Numbered from the stretch's first letter, positions 1-7,561 are shown. The stretch is 13,423 nucleotides of DNA from Clostridia bacterium (GCA_017626655.1 JAGAIH010000469.1:1-13423); one strand, 5' to 3'. A program made the numbers and translations. Notes: generated by a model from the letters alone, not told the origin.

Positions 1-1281
1 CGACTTACCCGTGAGGGCGTACTCCACGCGGGAGGTAAAGAAGCTGTCGCAGAGCCAGCCCGCGCGCTCGCGAGAGGGGCAATCCATGTAGATGTCCACG
101 GCGTTGGCGCGGTAGGTCTCGATGGCGGCGTCGTAGATGCGCTTCATGGTCTCGTCCTCACCGATAAAGGAGGCGGTGATGGCCGAGGTGGGGAAGGCGA
201 TATGGTGGAGGCGGAGACCCTTGACCGTCATAGCCGCGCCCTTGGCCATGATGCGGGCGTACTTCATGACGTGGGGCATGGCGCACTCCAGGCGGTACTT
301 CCCTGCCTTTGAGATCACGGTGATGATATTGGAAAGACCCATGCGGAAGAGGCGGACCTGGCCGTCCAGCAGGATCTCGTCGAAGATGATGAACAGCTCG
401 CCGTCGCCCTCGGCCTCCAGGTCGAACTCGTAGATGCCCGTGGTGTTGCAGGGGAACTCGATATCGGCGTAGGAGTCGGCGGGGAGGGTGATGACATCGG
501 GGGTCTCGGTGACGTCGACCTGGTCGTGGGGATCGCACTGACCGACCTCACGGTGAGAGGCGTAGTCCAGCTCGGACTCACGGTAGGCCAGGTAGTGGGA
601 ACCGATGTCGCCGATCTCACGGCCGTTATAGTAGCCCTCCTTCTCGGAGTAGGAGAGCTGACCGCGGTGGATGAGGGATACGGGATAGACCAGCTCGTCC
701 TCCTCACCCATGGGGATATCGCGGCAGAGGAAGTGTCCTGCCACGGCGGGCTCCACCTCCACGGGGGTGGCGGTGGTGTTGGGGTTCACTTCATAGTCAA
801 AGGCGCCCTCGGAGAGCCTGTAGGTCTCCACAAAGGTGCGCTGGAAGGAGTAGCGCTGGACCTTCTGCACGCGCTCGGTGACGGGGTAAGCCTTGAAGCC
901 GTCTTTTCCCGTGGCGGCCACGATCTCATCGCCCACGGTGATCTCGGCGCAGAGGAAGCCGGGCTGGTTGAGGTAGGAGAAGGCGTTGACGTTGTAGGAG
1001 GCCACGCGGAGGGCGACGGTGTTGACCTCCTTGGTGAGGTACTTGGACAGATCGTACTCGTCCACGCGGAAGTAGCCGTGGCAGCAACGGGCGGGGCCGT
1101 GGGCGACGTAGGCACCGTTGACGGTGAGGAGGAAGGAGCAGGACGCGGCGGCGGCCAGCTTGACGGGCTGATTCGTGGCGGGGAGGGTAGCCACGAAGCA
1201 GACGGTGCGGTTCATGTCGCGGGCGGTACCCACCTCCCAGACGGGGGTGGCGGCGCGGAAGGTATAGTTGTGGGTCAGCAT
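1..1281 (-). CDS. alpha-L-rhamnosidase-like glycoside hydrolase (GH78), 3' end cut by window
   Basis: The first 427 codons are present and the frame is still open at base 1, so the C-terminal half is missing. ATG at 1281 follows AAAGGAG eight bases upstream. Residues about 30-110 form a beta-sandwich-like N-terminal region (VNGAYVAHGPARCCHGYFRVDEYDL) of the kind that precedes the catalytic domain in rhamnosidases. Near the truncated end is DCPSRERAGWLCD (D400, E405, D412). Its Asp, +5 Glu, +12 Asp spacing matches the acidic active-site cluster of Bacillus RhaB (Asp567, Glu572, Asp579), so the start of the six-hairpin catalytic domain is in view. Family role: release of terminal alpha-L-rhamnose from plant or bacterial glycans. 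No signal peptide is visible, suggesting a cytoplasmic enzyme acting on imported oligosaccharides or glycosides. The exact substrate is not deducible, and related six-hairpin families share the fold. It has its own promoter. Confidence 0.82.
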   Translation of the reverse strand, partial: MLTHNYTFRAATPVWEVGTARDMNRTVCFVATLPATNQPVKLAAAASCSFLLTVNGAYVAHGPARCCHGYFRVDEYDLSKYLTKEVNTVALRVASYNVNAFSYLNQPGFLCAEITVGDEIVAATGKDGFKAYPVTERVQKVQRYSFQRTFVETYRLSEGAFDYEVNPNTTATPVEVEPAVAGHFLCRDIPMGEEDELVYPVSLIHRGQLSYSEKEGYYNGREIGDIGSHYLAYRESELDYASHREVGQCDPHDQVDVTETPDVITLPADSYADIEFPCNTTGIYEFDLEAEGDGELFIIFDEILLDGQVRLFRMGLSNIITVISKAGKYRLECAMPHVMKYARIMAKGAAMTVKGLRLHHIAFPTSAITASFIGEDETMKRIYDAAIETYRANAVDIYMDCPSRERAGWLCDSFFTSRVEYALTGKS

Positions 1282-1329
1282 AGGGGTGTCTCCTTTATGC
1301 GATTTGTTGGCCTTAATGACCTTTCCATT

Positions 1330-1358
1330 ATTATACCATGTTTGGGATGGAATTGCAA
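1330..1358 (-). promoter_or_regulatory. sigma-A promoter of the rhamnosidase gene
   Basis: Read on the minus strand: -35 TTGCAA (1353-1358), a 17-base spacer and -10 TATAAT (1330-1335). TGG immediately before the -10 makes it an extended -10. It lies about 50 bases upstream of the rhamnosidase start and just downstream of the aminopeptidase terminator, so the gene is a separate transcription unit. Confidence 0.8.
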
Positions 1359-1394
1359 TAGTTTTTTGGGTAGAAAAAGGTTTTCAAACAGAAA

Positions 1395-1428
1395 ATACCC
1401 GACGGATCGAGTGTGACCCGTCGGGCTT
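1395..1428 (-). terminator. terminator of the M29 aminopeptidase gene
   Basis: A perfect 8-bp stem, CCCGACGG (1398-1405) with CCGTCGGG (1418-1425), encloses a 12-base loop. Minus-strand transcripts leave the hairpin into TATTTTCTGTTT. It lies 22 bases past the aminopeptidase stop codon and separates it from the rhamnosidase promoter. The plus side also carries TTTT, so it may work both ways. Confidence 0.75.
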
Positions 1429-1446
1429 TTGTGCTTTTCGGTGGGA

Positions 1447-2688
1447 TCAGAACGCCCAGTTGCCGTCGGTGAACACAGCCACCCGCTGGCCGCTCTCGGT
1501 GACGGCGGTGACCGACAGATCCTCGGTGCCGATCATGAAGTCCACGTGGATCATAGACTCGTTGATGCCCATGTCGTGCAGCTCCTGCAGGGTGTACTTG
1601 TCGTAGTCCTTGACGCAGTTGGTGAAGCCGCGGCCCAGAGCCAGGTGGCAGGCGGCGTTCTCGTCGAACAGGGTCTCGTAGAAGGTGATGCCGCTCTCGC
1701 GGATGGGGGAGGTGTAGGGCACCAGAGCGCACTCGCCCAGCATGGCGGCGCCCGCGTCCATGGAGACCATTTGCTTCAGAAGCTCCTCGCCCTTTTCGGC
1801 CTTGACCTCCACAACCTTACCGCCCTCGAAGCGCACCGAGAAGTTCTCGATGAGCTGACCGCGGTAGGACAGGGGCAGGGAGGCCACCACCAGACCCTCG
1901 GCCTTGCCTGCCTTGGGGGAGGTGAAGATCTCCTCGGAGGGGATGTTGGGGTTGAACTCCTCGCCGCCCAGGGTGTGCTCACTTCCGCCGCAGAAGATAC
2001 CCTCGGGGATCAGCTCCACGGTGAAGTCGGTTCCGTTTGCGGACTTATACTCCAGGGTCTTGATGCCCAGGCTGTTGAGGTACTCACAGCGGGCGCGGAA
2101 GCTCTCGTTGTGGGCCTTCCACTCGGCCACGGGATCCAGGTCCTTCCCCTCCTTGTCGATGACGCGGGAGGTGAAGAGGATGGCGTTCCAGAGGTTTTCG
2201 ATAGCGGTGGTGGCGCGGACACCGGGGAAGACCTTCTTGGCCCAGGCCTCACCGGGGACGGCGGCGATGCACCACTTGTACTTGTTGTCCATGGCGTCGC
2301 GGAAGGGCTTGATGACGGGGAAACGGGCCTGGGAGGCCTTGGTCATCTTCTCCTGGTTGATGCCCTTCAAGCCGTCGGGATCGTCGGACATGAGGTAGAG
2401 CATGGCGGGGTTCTTGTCCAGGCGGTACTGGAGCTTGGCCCGCTCGATGTCGTCCACGGCGGAGAGGGACTTCAGGGTGCGGTAGCGGTAATGGAGCTTG
2501 GCCAGGGGCTGGTAGCTCCACTCCACGGTGACGCGGGAGGCGCCCTTCTTATAGCAGGCCTCCACGCACAGAGCCACGAACTCGGGCTGATCCAGGGATG
2601 CCTGGATGATGACGGGGTCGCCCTTCTTCACAGCGATGCCGCACTCGGCCAGCAGGCGGGCGTAATTCTTGAGGGTAGTCTTTTTCAT
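1447..2688 (-). CDS. M29-family metallo-aminopeptidase (AmpS/AmpT/PepS type)
   Basis: This 413-residue protein is full length for the thermophilic aminopeptidase (M29) family, cytoplasmic two-metal exopeptidases that remove N-terminal residues from peptides. The family metal-ligand motifs are in order: NPNIPSEEIFTSP (E252/E253), GECALVP (E319), ENAACHLALGRGF (H348) and HVDFMIGTED (H381, D383). The position normally occupied by the conserved active-site tyrosine, seven residues after H348, is phenylalanine (F355, codon TTC). The N-terminal domain (about 1-240) has the usual family layout. ATG at 2688 follows GAAAGGAAT about nine bases upstream. It is transcribed alone, from a promoter divergent to that of the aldolase gene, and ends at a hairpin at 1395-1428. 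The family call is firm, while substrate preference and the effect of F355 are unknown. Confidence 0.93.
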   Translation of the reverse strand: MKKTTLKNYARLLAECGIAVKKGDPVIIQASLDQPEFVALCVEACYKKGASRVTVEWSYQPLAKLHYRYRTLKSLSAVDDIERAKLQYRLDKNPAMLYLMSDDPDGLKGINQEKMTKASQARFPVIKPFRDAMDNKYKWCIAAVPGEAWAKKVFPGVRATTAIENLWNAILFTSRVIDKEGKDLDPVAEWKAHNESFRARCEYLNSLGIKTLEYKSANGTDFTVELIPEGIFCGGSEHTLGGEEFNPNIPSEEIFTSPKAGKAEGLVVASLPLSYRGQLIENFSVRFEGGKVVEVKAEKGEELLKQMVSMDAGAAMLGECALVPYTSPIRESGITFYETLFDENAACHLALGRGFTNCVKDYDKYTLQELHDMGINESMIHVDFMIGTEDLSVTAVTESGQRVAVFTDGNWAF

Positions 2689-2737
2689 GGTATCGGATTC
2701 CTTTCATAGGTAGGTCGTGAGAAAACCAATTACAGTA

Positions 2738-2766
2738 AGTATACCACAAAAATCCATAAAAGTCAA
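2738..2766 (-). promoter_or_regulatory. sigma-A promoter of the M29 aminopeptidase gene
   Basis: Minus strand: -35 TTGACT (2761-2766), a 17-base spacer ending in GTGG, and -10 TATACT (2738-2743), extended by TGG. It sits about 50 bases upstream of the start codon and is divergent from the aldolase promoter at 2826-2854, with 59 bases between the two -35 boxes. Confidence 0.83.
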
Positions 2767-2825
2767 CGCATTTATGGGGATTTTACCGAAATTTCGCTTG
2801 CGGTCGGTGAATTTGCTCACGGCTC

Positions 2826-2854
2826 TTGATTTATGGGCGGATTTGTGGTACAAT
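2826..2854 (+). promoter_or_regulatory. sigma-A promoter of fba
   Basis: -35 TTGATT (2826-2831), a 17-base spacer ending in GTGG, and -10 TACAAT (2849-2854), extended by TGG. Transcription would start near 2861, giving a leader of about 60 bases. The leader contains a small 5-bp hairpin (CCCGC 2877-2881 with GCGGG 2890-2894) just before the RBS at 2903-2911. Confidence 0.82.
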
Positions 2855-2920
2855 ATGAATCGTGAAATTATTTCTGCCCGCGCTCTTTTGCGGGTGGGAT
2901 CGAAAGGAAGGTCATTTCAA

Positions 2921-3880
2921 ATGGCACTCGTTACAACCAAGGAAATGTTCAAGAAGGCCTACGAGGGCGGCTACGCCATCGGCGCCTTCAACATCAACAA
3001 CATGGAGATCATCCAGGCCATCACCGAGGCTGCCGGTGATGTCAAGTCTCCCGTCATCCTCCAGGTGTCTGCCGGCGCCCGCAAGTACGCCAAGCACGAG
3101 TATCTGGTGGCTCTGGCTCAGGCCGCTATCAAGGACAGCGGCATTGATCTGGCTCTGCATCTGGATCACGGCGCGGACTTTGAGATCTGCAAGTCCTGCA
3201 TCGACGGCGGCTTCTCCTCCGTCATGATCGACGGCTCTCACCACAGCTACGAGGACAACGTGGCTCTCACCAAGAAGGTGGTGGAGTACGCTCACGCCCA
3301 CGGCGTGGTGGTCGAGGGCGAGCTGGGCGTGCTGGCCGGCGTTGAGGACGACGTGGTGGCCGAGCATTCCTCCTACACCCGTCCCGAGGAGGTAGAGGAT
3401 TTCGTCAACCGCACCGGTGTGGACTCCCTCGCCATCTCCATCGGTACCTCTCACGGCGCGTACAAGTTCACCGCCAAGCAGTGCACCCGCAACGAGAAGG
3501 GCATCCTGGTTCCCCCTCCTCTGCGCTTTGACATTCTGGAGGAGATCGGCAAGCGTCTCCCCGGCTTCCCCATCGTGCTCCACGGCGCGTCCTCCGTGCC
3601 TCAGGAGTTCGTGGCCGAGATCAACAAGTACGGCGGTCAGATGCCCGACGCCGTGGGCATCCCCGAGGAGCAGCTCCGCAAGGCTGCTTCCATGGCTGTC
3701 TGCAAGATCAACATTGACTCGGATATCCGCATGGCCATGACCGCCGCCATCCGCCGCACCTTCGTGGAAAAGCCCGCCGCCTTCGATCCCCGCGACTATC
3801 TGGGCGCAGGCCGCACCGCCATCAAGGAGATGGTCAAGCACAAGATCGTCAACGTGCTGGGTTCGGACAATACCCTGTAA
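2921..3880 (+). CDS. fba: class II fructose-bisphosphate aldolase
   Basis: This 319-residue cytoplasmic, zinc-dependent aldolase interconverts fructose 1,6-bisphosphate with glyceraldehyde 3-phosphate and dihydroxyacetone phosphate in glycolysis and gluconeogenesis. Family motifs are all visible: LHLDHGADF with catalytic D82 and zinc ligand H83, VEGELGVLAG (E134 region), SIGTSHGAYKF with H178, IVLHGASS with H221, and KINIDSD for phosphate and substrate binding. Length is normal for the bacterial class II group. ATG at 2921 is chosen because GAAAGGAAGG lies just upstream and the N-terminus MALVTTKEMF is the usual family start; in-frame upstream codons to 2717 would put the promoter inside the gene. 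Codon use is strongly biased to C-ending codons, as expected for a highly expressed gene. Only a weak hairpin follows, so read-through into the next genes is likely. Confidence 0.97.
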   Translation: MALVTTKEMFKKAYEGGYAIGAFNINNMEIIQAITEAAGDVKSPVILQVSAGARKYAKHEYLVALAQAAIKDSGIDLALHLDHGADFEICKSCIDGGFSSVMIDGSHHSYEDNVALTKKVVEYAHAHGVVVEGELGVLAGVEDDVVAEHSSYTRPEEVEDFVNRTGVDSLAISIGTSHGAYKFTAKQCTRNEKGILVPPPLRFDILEEIGKRLPGFPIVLHGASSVPQEFVAEINKYGGQMPDAVGIPEEQLRKAASMAVCKINIDSDIRMAMTAAIRRTFVEKPAAFDPRDYLGAGRTAIKEMVKHKIVNVLGSDNTL

Positions 3881-3901
3881 TTGAATCACAACAACGGTGG
3901 A

Positions 3902-3925
3902 GGGGGCTTCTTGGAGGCTCCCTTT
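3902..3925 (+). terminator. weak hairpin after fba (attenuator or partial terminator)
   Basis: GGGGGCTTC (3902-3910) pairs with GAGGCTCCC (3914-3922) over 9 bp, two of them G-U, around a 3-base loop. Only TTT follows. It lies 21 bases after the fba stop and ends 15 bases before the next start codon. I infer partial termination that lowers expression of the downstream genes, since no clear promoter is seen for them. Confidence 0.4.
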
Positions 3926-3940
3926 ACTGATAGGTACAAC

Positions 3941-4462
3941 ATGGAAAAAGCAAGGATAAAAATCAACTCCAACAAGGTTCTGTTCTCTGTTTGGTTTCTG
4001 TGGGTGATTTCGCTGGCTCCGTGGTTGCTTCCCCTTATATATGGTATCTCAGAAAATGATTCTTTGGCAGTCATCGTATGTTTCTTCTCGCTTGTGTCTC
4101 TTGGATCAATTTTTCTTTTCATCCATGCCCTGTATATGGTACAGTACGCAGAAGTAAGCGATCAAGGAATTACCATCCGTTCGTTGTTCTCAACAATCAA
4201 AGAAATCAAATGGAATGAACTGATCGATATGCGGACAGAAAGTGTTGTCACGTTTTCTAATGCCTACGGTCACCGTTCATCCGAAGATTGGATCGTACTG
4301 TATACGGATCCATCCCAGAAAGCAAAAGAGAAACACCCCTTCAACCGCAAGAAACGAGGGCCTTGGTATATCGACGGAACAAGCCGTAACATAGCCGTTT
4401 TGGCAGACTATGCAAAAAAATACGCGCCCCACATTTACATTGACCCTGATATGCTTTTTTAA
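3941..4462 (+). CDS. two-helix membrane protein with PH-like domain, function unknown
   Basis: This is a 173-residue protein I cannot assign to a named family. Two hydrophobic helices, about 14-35 and 42-66, form a hairpin in the membrane. The remainder (about 68-165) is soluble, and its opening (YAEVSDQGITIRSLFSTIKEIKWNEL) has the strand pattern and Trp typical of bacterial PH-like domains behind such helix pairs. Such proteins usually have a structural or scaffold role; I infer no enzymatic activity. ATG at 3941 is preferred over the TTG at 3881, because it places the first helix near the N-terminus and has AGG just upstream, although the RBS is weak. Base composition is about 42% G+C by hand count over 3961-4200, well below its neighbours, and codons are far less biased. 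This suggests low expression, recent acquisition, or both. Confidence 0.7.
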   Translation: MEKARIKINSNKVLFSVWFLWVISLAPWLLPLIYGISENDSLAVIVCFFSLVSLGSIFLFIHALYMVQYAEVSDQGITIRSLFSTIKEIKWNELIDMRTESVVTFSNAYGHRSSEDWIVLYTDPSQKAKEKHPFNRKKRGPWYIDGTSRNIAVLADYAKKYAPHIYIDPDMLF

Positions 4463-4477
4463 CACCTACCACTTACA

Positions 4478-4561
4478 ATGAATGAGGCAACAGAAAACGA
4501 GCCCACCTCCACGGACTCGCCCGCCAAAAAATCCTTCTTCGACATATTCAAGAAAAAGTAA
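4478..4561 (+). CDS. possible 27-residue peptide or relic C-terminal tail
   Basis: ATG to TAA, 27 codons, in the same frame as the preceding gene and separated from its stop by 15 bases. The peptide begins acidic and Ser/Thr-rich (NEATENEPTSTDSP) and ends KKSFFDIFKKK, a basic amphipathic stretch like the extreme C-termini of membrane-associated proteins. There is no recognisable RBS before the ATG. It may be a real micropeptide, or the remnant C-terminus of a larger protein whose body has been lost or cut off by the TAA at 4460-4462. Low confidence that it is translated. Confidence 0.3.
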   Translation: MNEATENEPTSTDSPAKKSFFDIFKKK

Positions 4562-4581
4562 TCTCATAACGGAGCAAAACC

Positions 4582-5319
4582 ATGTACTATTCCAACCACT
4601 ACACCACCAAATGGCACGACACCGACGGTGACGGGGTCATGCGTCCCTCGGCGCTCCTGGTCTATATGCAGGAGACCGCCAACCTCCAATGCCGGGAGTA
4701 CGGCATGGATCTGAACGATCTGCACCATATCGAGGGCAAGGGCTTTCTGCTCTCCCGCATTATGGTGAAGGTCTTTTCCCCGCTCCACGCTTATGAGGAT
4801 ATTGAGGTCCGCACCTGGTGCATCGACAACAAGAGCTACGATTTCATCCGTTGCTTCGCGGTGTACAGGGGGGACGAGATGATAGCTCTGGCGGTGTCCC
4901 ATTGGGCGCTACTGGATATTCATGAGAAGAAGATGATCCGCACCACCGATTTCCGCCGCGACTTCCCCTTTGGGGAGCTGCCCGACGAGTCGGTTCTGCC
5001 CAAGCGGGTGCGCATCCCCAACACCCTGGAGATGGAAGAGGCGGGCCACCGTACCATCGTCTACAGCGATCTGGACTTCAACCGCCACATGAACAATACC
5101 AAATACCCCGATATGATCTGCGATTTCCTTCCCTCCATGGATGGGAAATGGGTGACCTCTCTCTCCCTGTCCTACCTGCGGGAGGCCGCCTTCGGGGACA
5201 CGCTGACGGTCTACCGCGACCCCGTGGAGGGGGAGGGCGAGGGCTACCTCATCCGCACCAAGCGGCCCGACGGGCAGGTCTGCCTGGAGGCCGAGATCGG
5301 GCTCTCGGAGCTGGACTGA
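4582..5319 (+). CDS. acyl-ACP thioesterase (FatA/FatB-like, double hot-dog)
   Basis: This 245-residue protein matches the bacterial acyl-ACP thioesterase family (PF01643), which hydrolyses acyl-ACP to free fatty acid and holo-ACP and so ends fatty-acid elongation in the cytoplasm. Two hot-dog halves are recognisable: about 1-125, starting YYSNHYTTKWHDTDGDGVMRP and containing HWALLDIHEKKMIR (W108), and about 155-245. The second half opens with YSDLDFNRHMNNTKYPD. Its D165-x-N167-x-H169 triad is the catalytic motif known from plant FatB, and N171 is also conserved. ATG at 4582 follows GGAG eight bases upstream. No promoter is visible in 4463-4581, so expression probably comes from fba read-through. 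A strong terminator follows directly. Chain-length preference cannot be read from the sequence. Confidence 0.9.
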   Translation: MYYSNHYTTKWHDTDGDGVMRPSALLVYMQETANLQCREYGMDLNDLHHIEGKGFLLSRIMVKVFSPLHAYEDIEVRTWCIDNKSYDFIRCFAVYRGDEMIALAVSHWALLDIHEKKMIRTTDFRRDFPFGELPDESVLPKRVRIPNTLEMEEAGHRTIVYSDLDFNRHMNNTKYPDMICDFLPSMDGKWVTSLSLSYLREAAFGDTLTVYRDPVEGEGEGYLIRTKRPDGQVCLEAEIGLSELD

Positions 5320-5333
5320 TCCCAATCGCATAA

Positions 5334-5367
5334 GCCCCACCGCTTTTTGGGCGGTGGGGCCTTTTTT
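5334..5367 (+). terminator. strong terminator between convergent thioesterase and ABC permease genes
   Basis: A perfect 10-bp G+C-rich stem, GCCCCACCGC (5334-5343) with GCGGTGGGGC (5351-5360), encloses a 7-base loop and is followed by C and six Ts (5362-5367). It is an excellent plus-strand terminator. The same hairpin starts right after the stop codon of the convergent permease gene (5366-5368), but minus-strand transcripts meet only TTA after it, so it should be weaker in that direction. Confidence 0.9.
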
Positions 5368-7561
5368 ACTTTCCGATCTGGAGCAGGGCCTTCAGCTCGG
5401 CGTACTCCTCGGCGGTGAGGTCGAAGAGGCTGTTCATATTGAGGTGGATGCGGCTGTACTTGCTGTCCATGTCGGTGTACAGGATCAGCATATAGGTGGT
5501 GGATGTAGCGGTGAAGTCTTCGGGCTCGGTGTTGGCGTGGACCATGGAGGCCGCCAGCAGAAGCTCGGCGAAGCGGGCGTAGTCCTTGGCCTCCAGGTAG
5601 AAGGTGTGGTCCAGGTTGTTGCCCGTGTTCTGACTGCCCATGCCCACCAGGGTGATATGACCCTTGAGGACGGGGAAGGCGGTACTGAACTCGCTGTCCT
5701 CGGCCTCTCTGCCCAGAGCGGCCAGCGCGTCGTCGGCGCATCCGCCCCAGGTCTGGTCACCGCAGTCGAAATAATTGGCCTCGCGGTTGGTCATTCCCCA
5801 CAGGCCCAGGAGTAGGCCTCTGGTCTCGGGCATATACTCGGGGATGATATACGCGCTGAAGAAATACTCTCCCAAGCCGCCCATGCGGCCGCGGAGGGAC
5901 AGAACCACCGAGCGGTCGGGGTCGTTCTTGCCGTCGTAGTGGAAGTTGCGGAAGGCCGGGGTCATGACCTCCAGCTTTTGAGCGTCGGTCAGGGTCTCGA
6001 ACTCACGGCGGAAGACGGTCAGCAGGGCCTTCATCTCCTTTTCGCCGTCCGTGGAGCCGTAGTCGGTGTAGAAGTCACTTCCGATCTCCATGCCGATGTG
6101 GTTGATCTCCCGGTCCTCGGGGAGGAGGAAGACCAGATCCTTCACCTCATCCAGCTCCATGTAGCGCTGATTGATCACGGCGCGGGTCTCGGGATCGAAG
6201 ATCACGTAGCGCTTGACGGTGCGGCCGCCCTTCAGCCGGATCGTGACCTCCATGCGGTCCCAGTAGTAGCTTTGGTTCTCGGTATCCCACCAGCTGCCAT
6301 CCCGCTCCAGCTTCTGGGAATGGGCCAGCTGGGCGACCACGGTCTTGACGATATCGGGGTCGTCGGTACGGATGTCACTCGCCAGGTAGCCCTGGTAGCT
6401 GTTGGAGTCAAAGCCGTTGGACTCCACCGAGACGGCCTTGACCTCGTCGGCGGTGATATCCTCATTGAGCAGGAAGCCTCGGTAGCCGTAGAACAGGACG
6501 GTGAAGGCGAAGCAGACGCCCACCACGATGCCCAGGCCGGGGAAGATCTTCAGAAGGTTCTTGGGGCGTTTGGTGGTGACCAGCTCGTAGAGGAAGTAGA
6601 CCAGCAGAACGCTGACCACCAGCACCAGAAGCAGAGCGCCGTCGCCGCCCTCCATGAGGATCAGGAAGGGGATGAGCAGGGCGGGGAGGGTGGTGAACAT
6701 GATGCGGAAGAGGGCCTGGGTGGTCTTACCGGGGGCGGGATTGCCCGCCATCTCGGAGCGGCGGTGCTTGTAGATCAAGCCGGCCAGCGCAAAGAGGAGG
6801 AGGGTCACGGCCAGGGAGTACAGGATGTTGGAGGGTCTGTACATCATCGCCATGGCGGTATTGGTGTCGCCCCAGTAGTAGAAGATATTGATGGGTAGGA
6901 ACCACAGGGGAGAGAAGAAGGAGGTCTCCCACATCCCGTTGGCGTAGAGGATGTCGATGCTGTCCAGGCACCCGAGGAAGATGGCGGCGATGACACGGAC
7001 AAAGCCCGCGAAGAGGCCAAAGAGGAGCATACAGGAGCCGCCAGTGCCCGACACCGATAGGGCCAGCATCATGAAGGCCGAGATCATGGCGGCGGCCAGC
7101 ATGGACATGACCACGTAGGCGGCCATGGCGCCCAGGTCCACCGTCAGGTGAGGCGCCACGCCCCACAAAATCCCCGCCACGAGTCCGCAGGCCAGCTGGA
7201 TGGCGAAGACGAAGACCAGGGCGGCGGCTACGAAGCTGTTATACACGCAGGTGCGGGTGTAGGGGATGGCGTGGAAGAAGTCGGATTCCTTGCGCTTTTG
7301 CAGGAAGGAGAAGAGGACGAAGAAGAAGAAAGGAGCAAAGGCCACCACGACGCCCGCGGGGACGCAGAGGAACTCGGGGTCCACCTCGGTGGGGCCGTCG
7401 TACATAGCGGACAGCTCCTCGATCCAGTAGACCAGGGGGATCACGGCCGAGGCGGTGACGGCCAGGATGGCGGTGGCCAGGCCGATGACGCGGAGGCGCT
7501 TGAGGCCCTCGAGGAAGAGGCGGAAATTGAAGAATTGGGTATTCATACGGTTGTTTTTCAT
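5366..7561 (-). CDS. ABC transporter permease with large C-terminal extra-membrane domain (DUF6449-like)
   Basis: This 731-residue protein is the membrane partner of the ATPase encoded directly upstream. About nine hydrophobic helices are visible (near 25-46, 67-87, 107-134, 145-168, 176-197, 246-264, 288-303, 309-327, 341-360). Between helices 2 and 3 lies KRKESDFFHAIPYTR (89-103), the conserved cytoplasmic coupling segment of this permease group. From about 365 to 731 the protein is soluble and, by topology, probably outside the cell; it resembles the DUF6449 region of clostridial YtrC/D-like permeases. ATG at 7561 follows AAAGGAGG, which overlaps the ATPase stop codon (15-base gap), indicating translational coupling. 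Related GntR-ABC units respond to cell-envelope stress or antimicrobials, but the substrate here is unknown. A single long permease instead of two short ones suggests a homodimer. Confidence 0.87.
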   Translation of the reverse strand: MKNNRMNTQFFNFRLFLEGLKRLRVIGLATAILAVTASAVIPLVYWIEELSAMYDGPTEVDPEFLCVPAGVVVAFAPFFFFVLFSFLQKRKESDFFHAIPYTRTCVYNSFVAAALVFVFAIQLACGLVAGILWGVAPHLTVDLGAMAAYVVMSMLAAAMISAFMMLALSVSGTGGSCMLLFGLFAGFVRVIAAIFLGCLDSIDILYANGMWETSFFSPLWFLPINIFYYWGDTNTAMAMMYRPSNILYSLAVTLLLFALAGLIYKHRRSEMAGNPAPGKTTQALFRIMFTTLPALLIPFLILMEGGDGALLLVLVVSVLLVYFLYELVTTKRPKNLLKIFPGLGIVVGVCFAFTVLFYGYRGFLLNEDITADEVKAVSVESNGFDSNSYQGYLASDIRTDDPDIVKTVVAQLAHSQKLERDGSWWDTENQSYYWDRMEVTIRLKGGRTVKRYVIFDPETRAVINQRYMELDEVKDLVFLLPEDREINHIGMEIGSDFYTDYGSTDGEKEMKALLTVFRREFETLTDAQKLEVMTPAFRNFHYDGKNDPDRSVVLSLRGRMGGLGEYFFSAYIIPEYMPETRGLLLGLWGMTNREANYFDCGDQTWGGCADDALAALGREAEDSEFSTAFPVLKGHITLVGMGSQNTGNNLDHTFYLEAKDYARFAELLLAASMVHANTEPEDFTATSTTYMLILYTDMDSKYSRIHLNMNSLFDLTAEEYAELKALLQIGK

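Noticed and set aside
526..1416. 296-codon plus-strand open frame opposite the rhamnosidase gene
   Set aside because: Its translation is low-complexity Gly/Val/Leu-rich with no domain, as expected of the antisense of a G+C-rich gene, and the minus strand carries the GH78 motifs, RBS and promoter.
1429..2709. 426-codon plus-strand open frame opposite the aminopeptidase gene
   Set aside because: Antisense shadow of an M29 gene with intact metal ligands; Gly/His/Leu-rich translation and no RBS.
3881..3940. TTG at 3881 as the start of the PH-like protein
   Set aside because: It immediately follows the fba stop with no RBS, would encode the post-fba hairpin, and adds a Gly-rich non-conserved segment; ATG 3941 is better.
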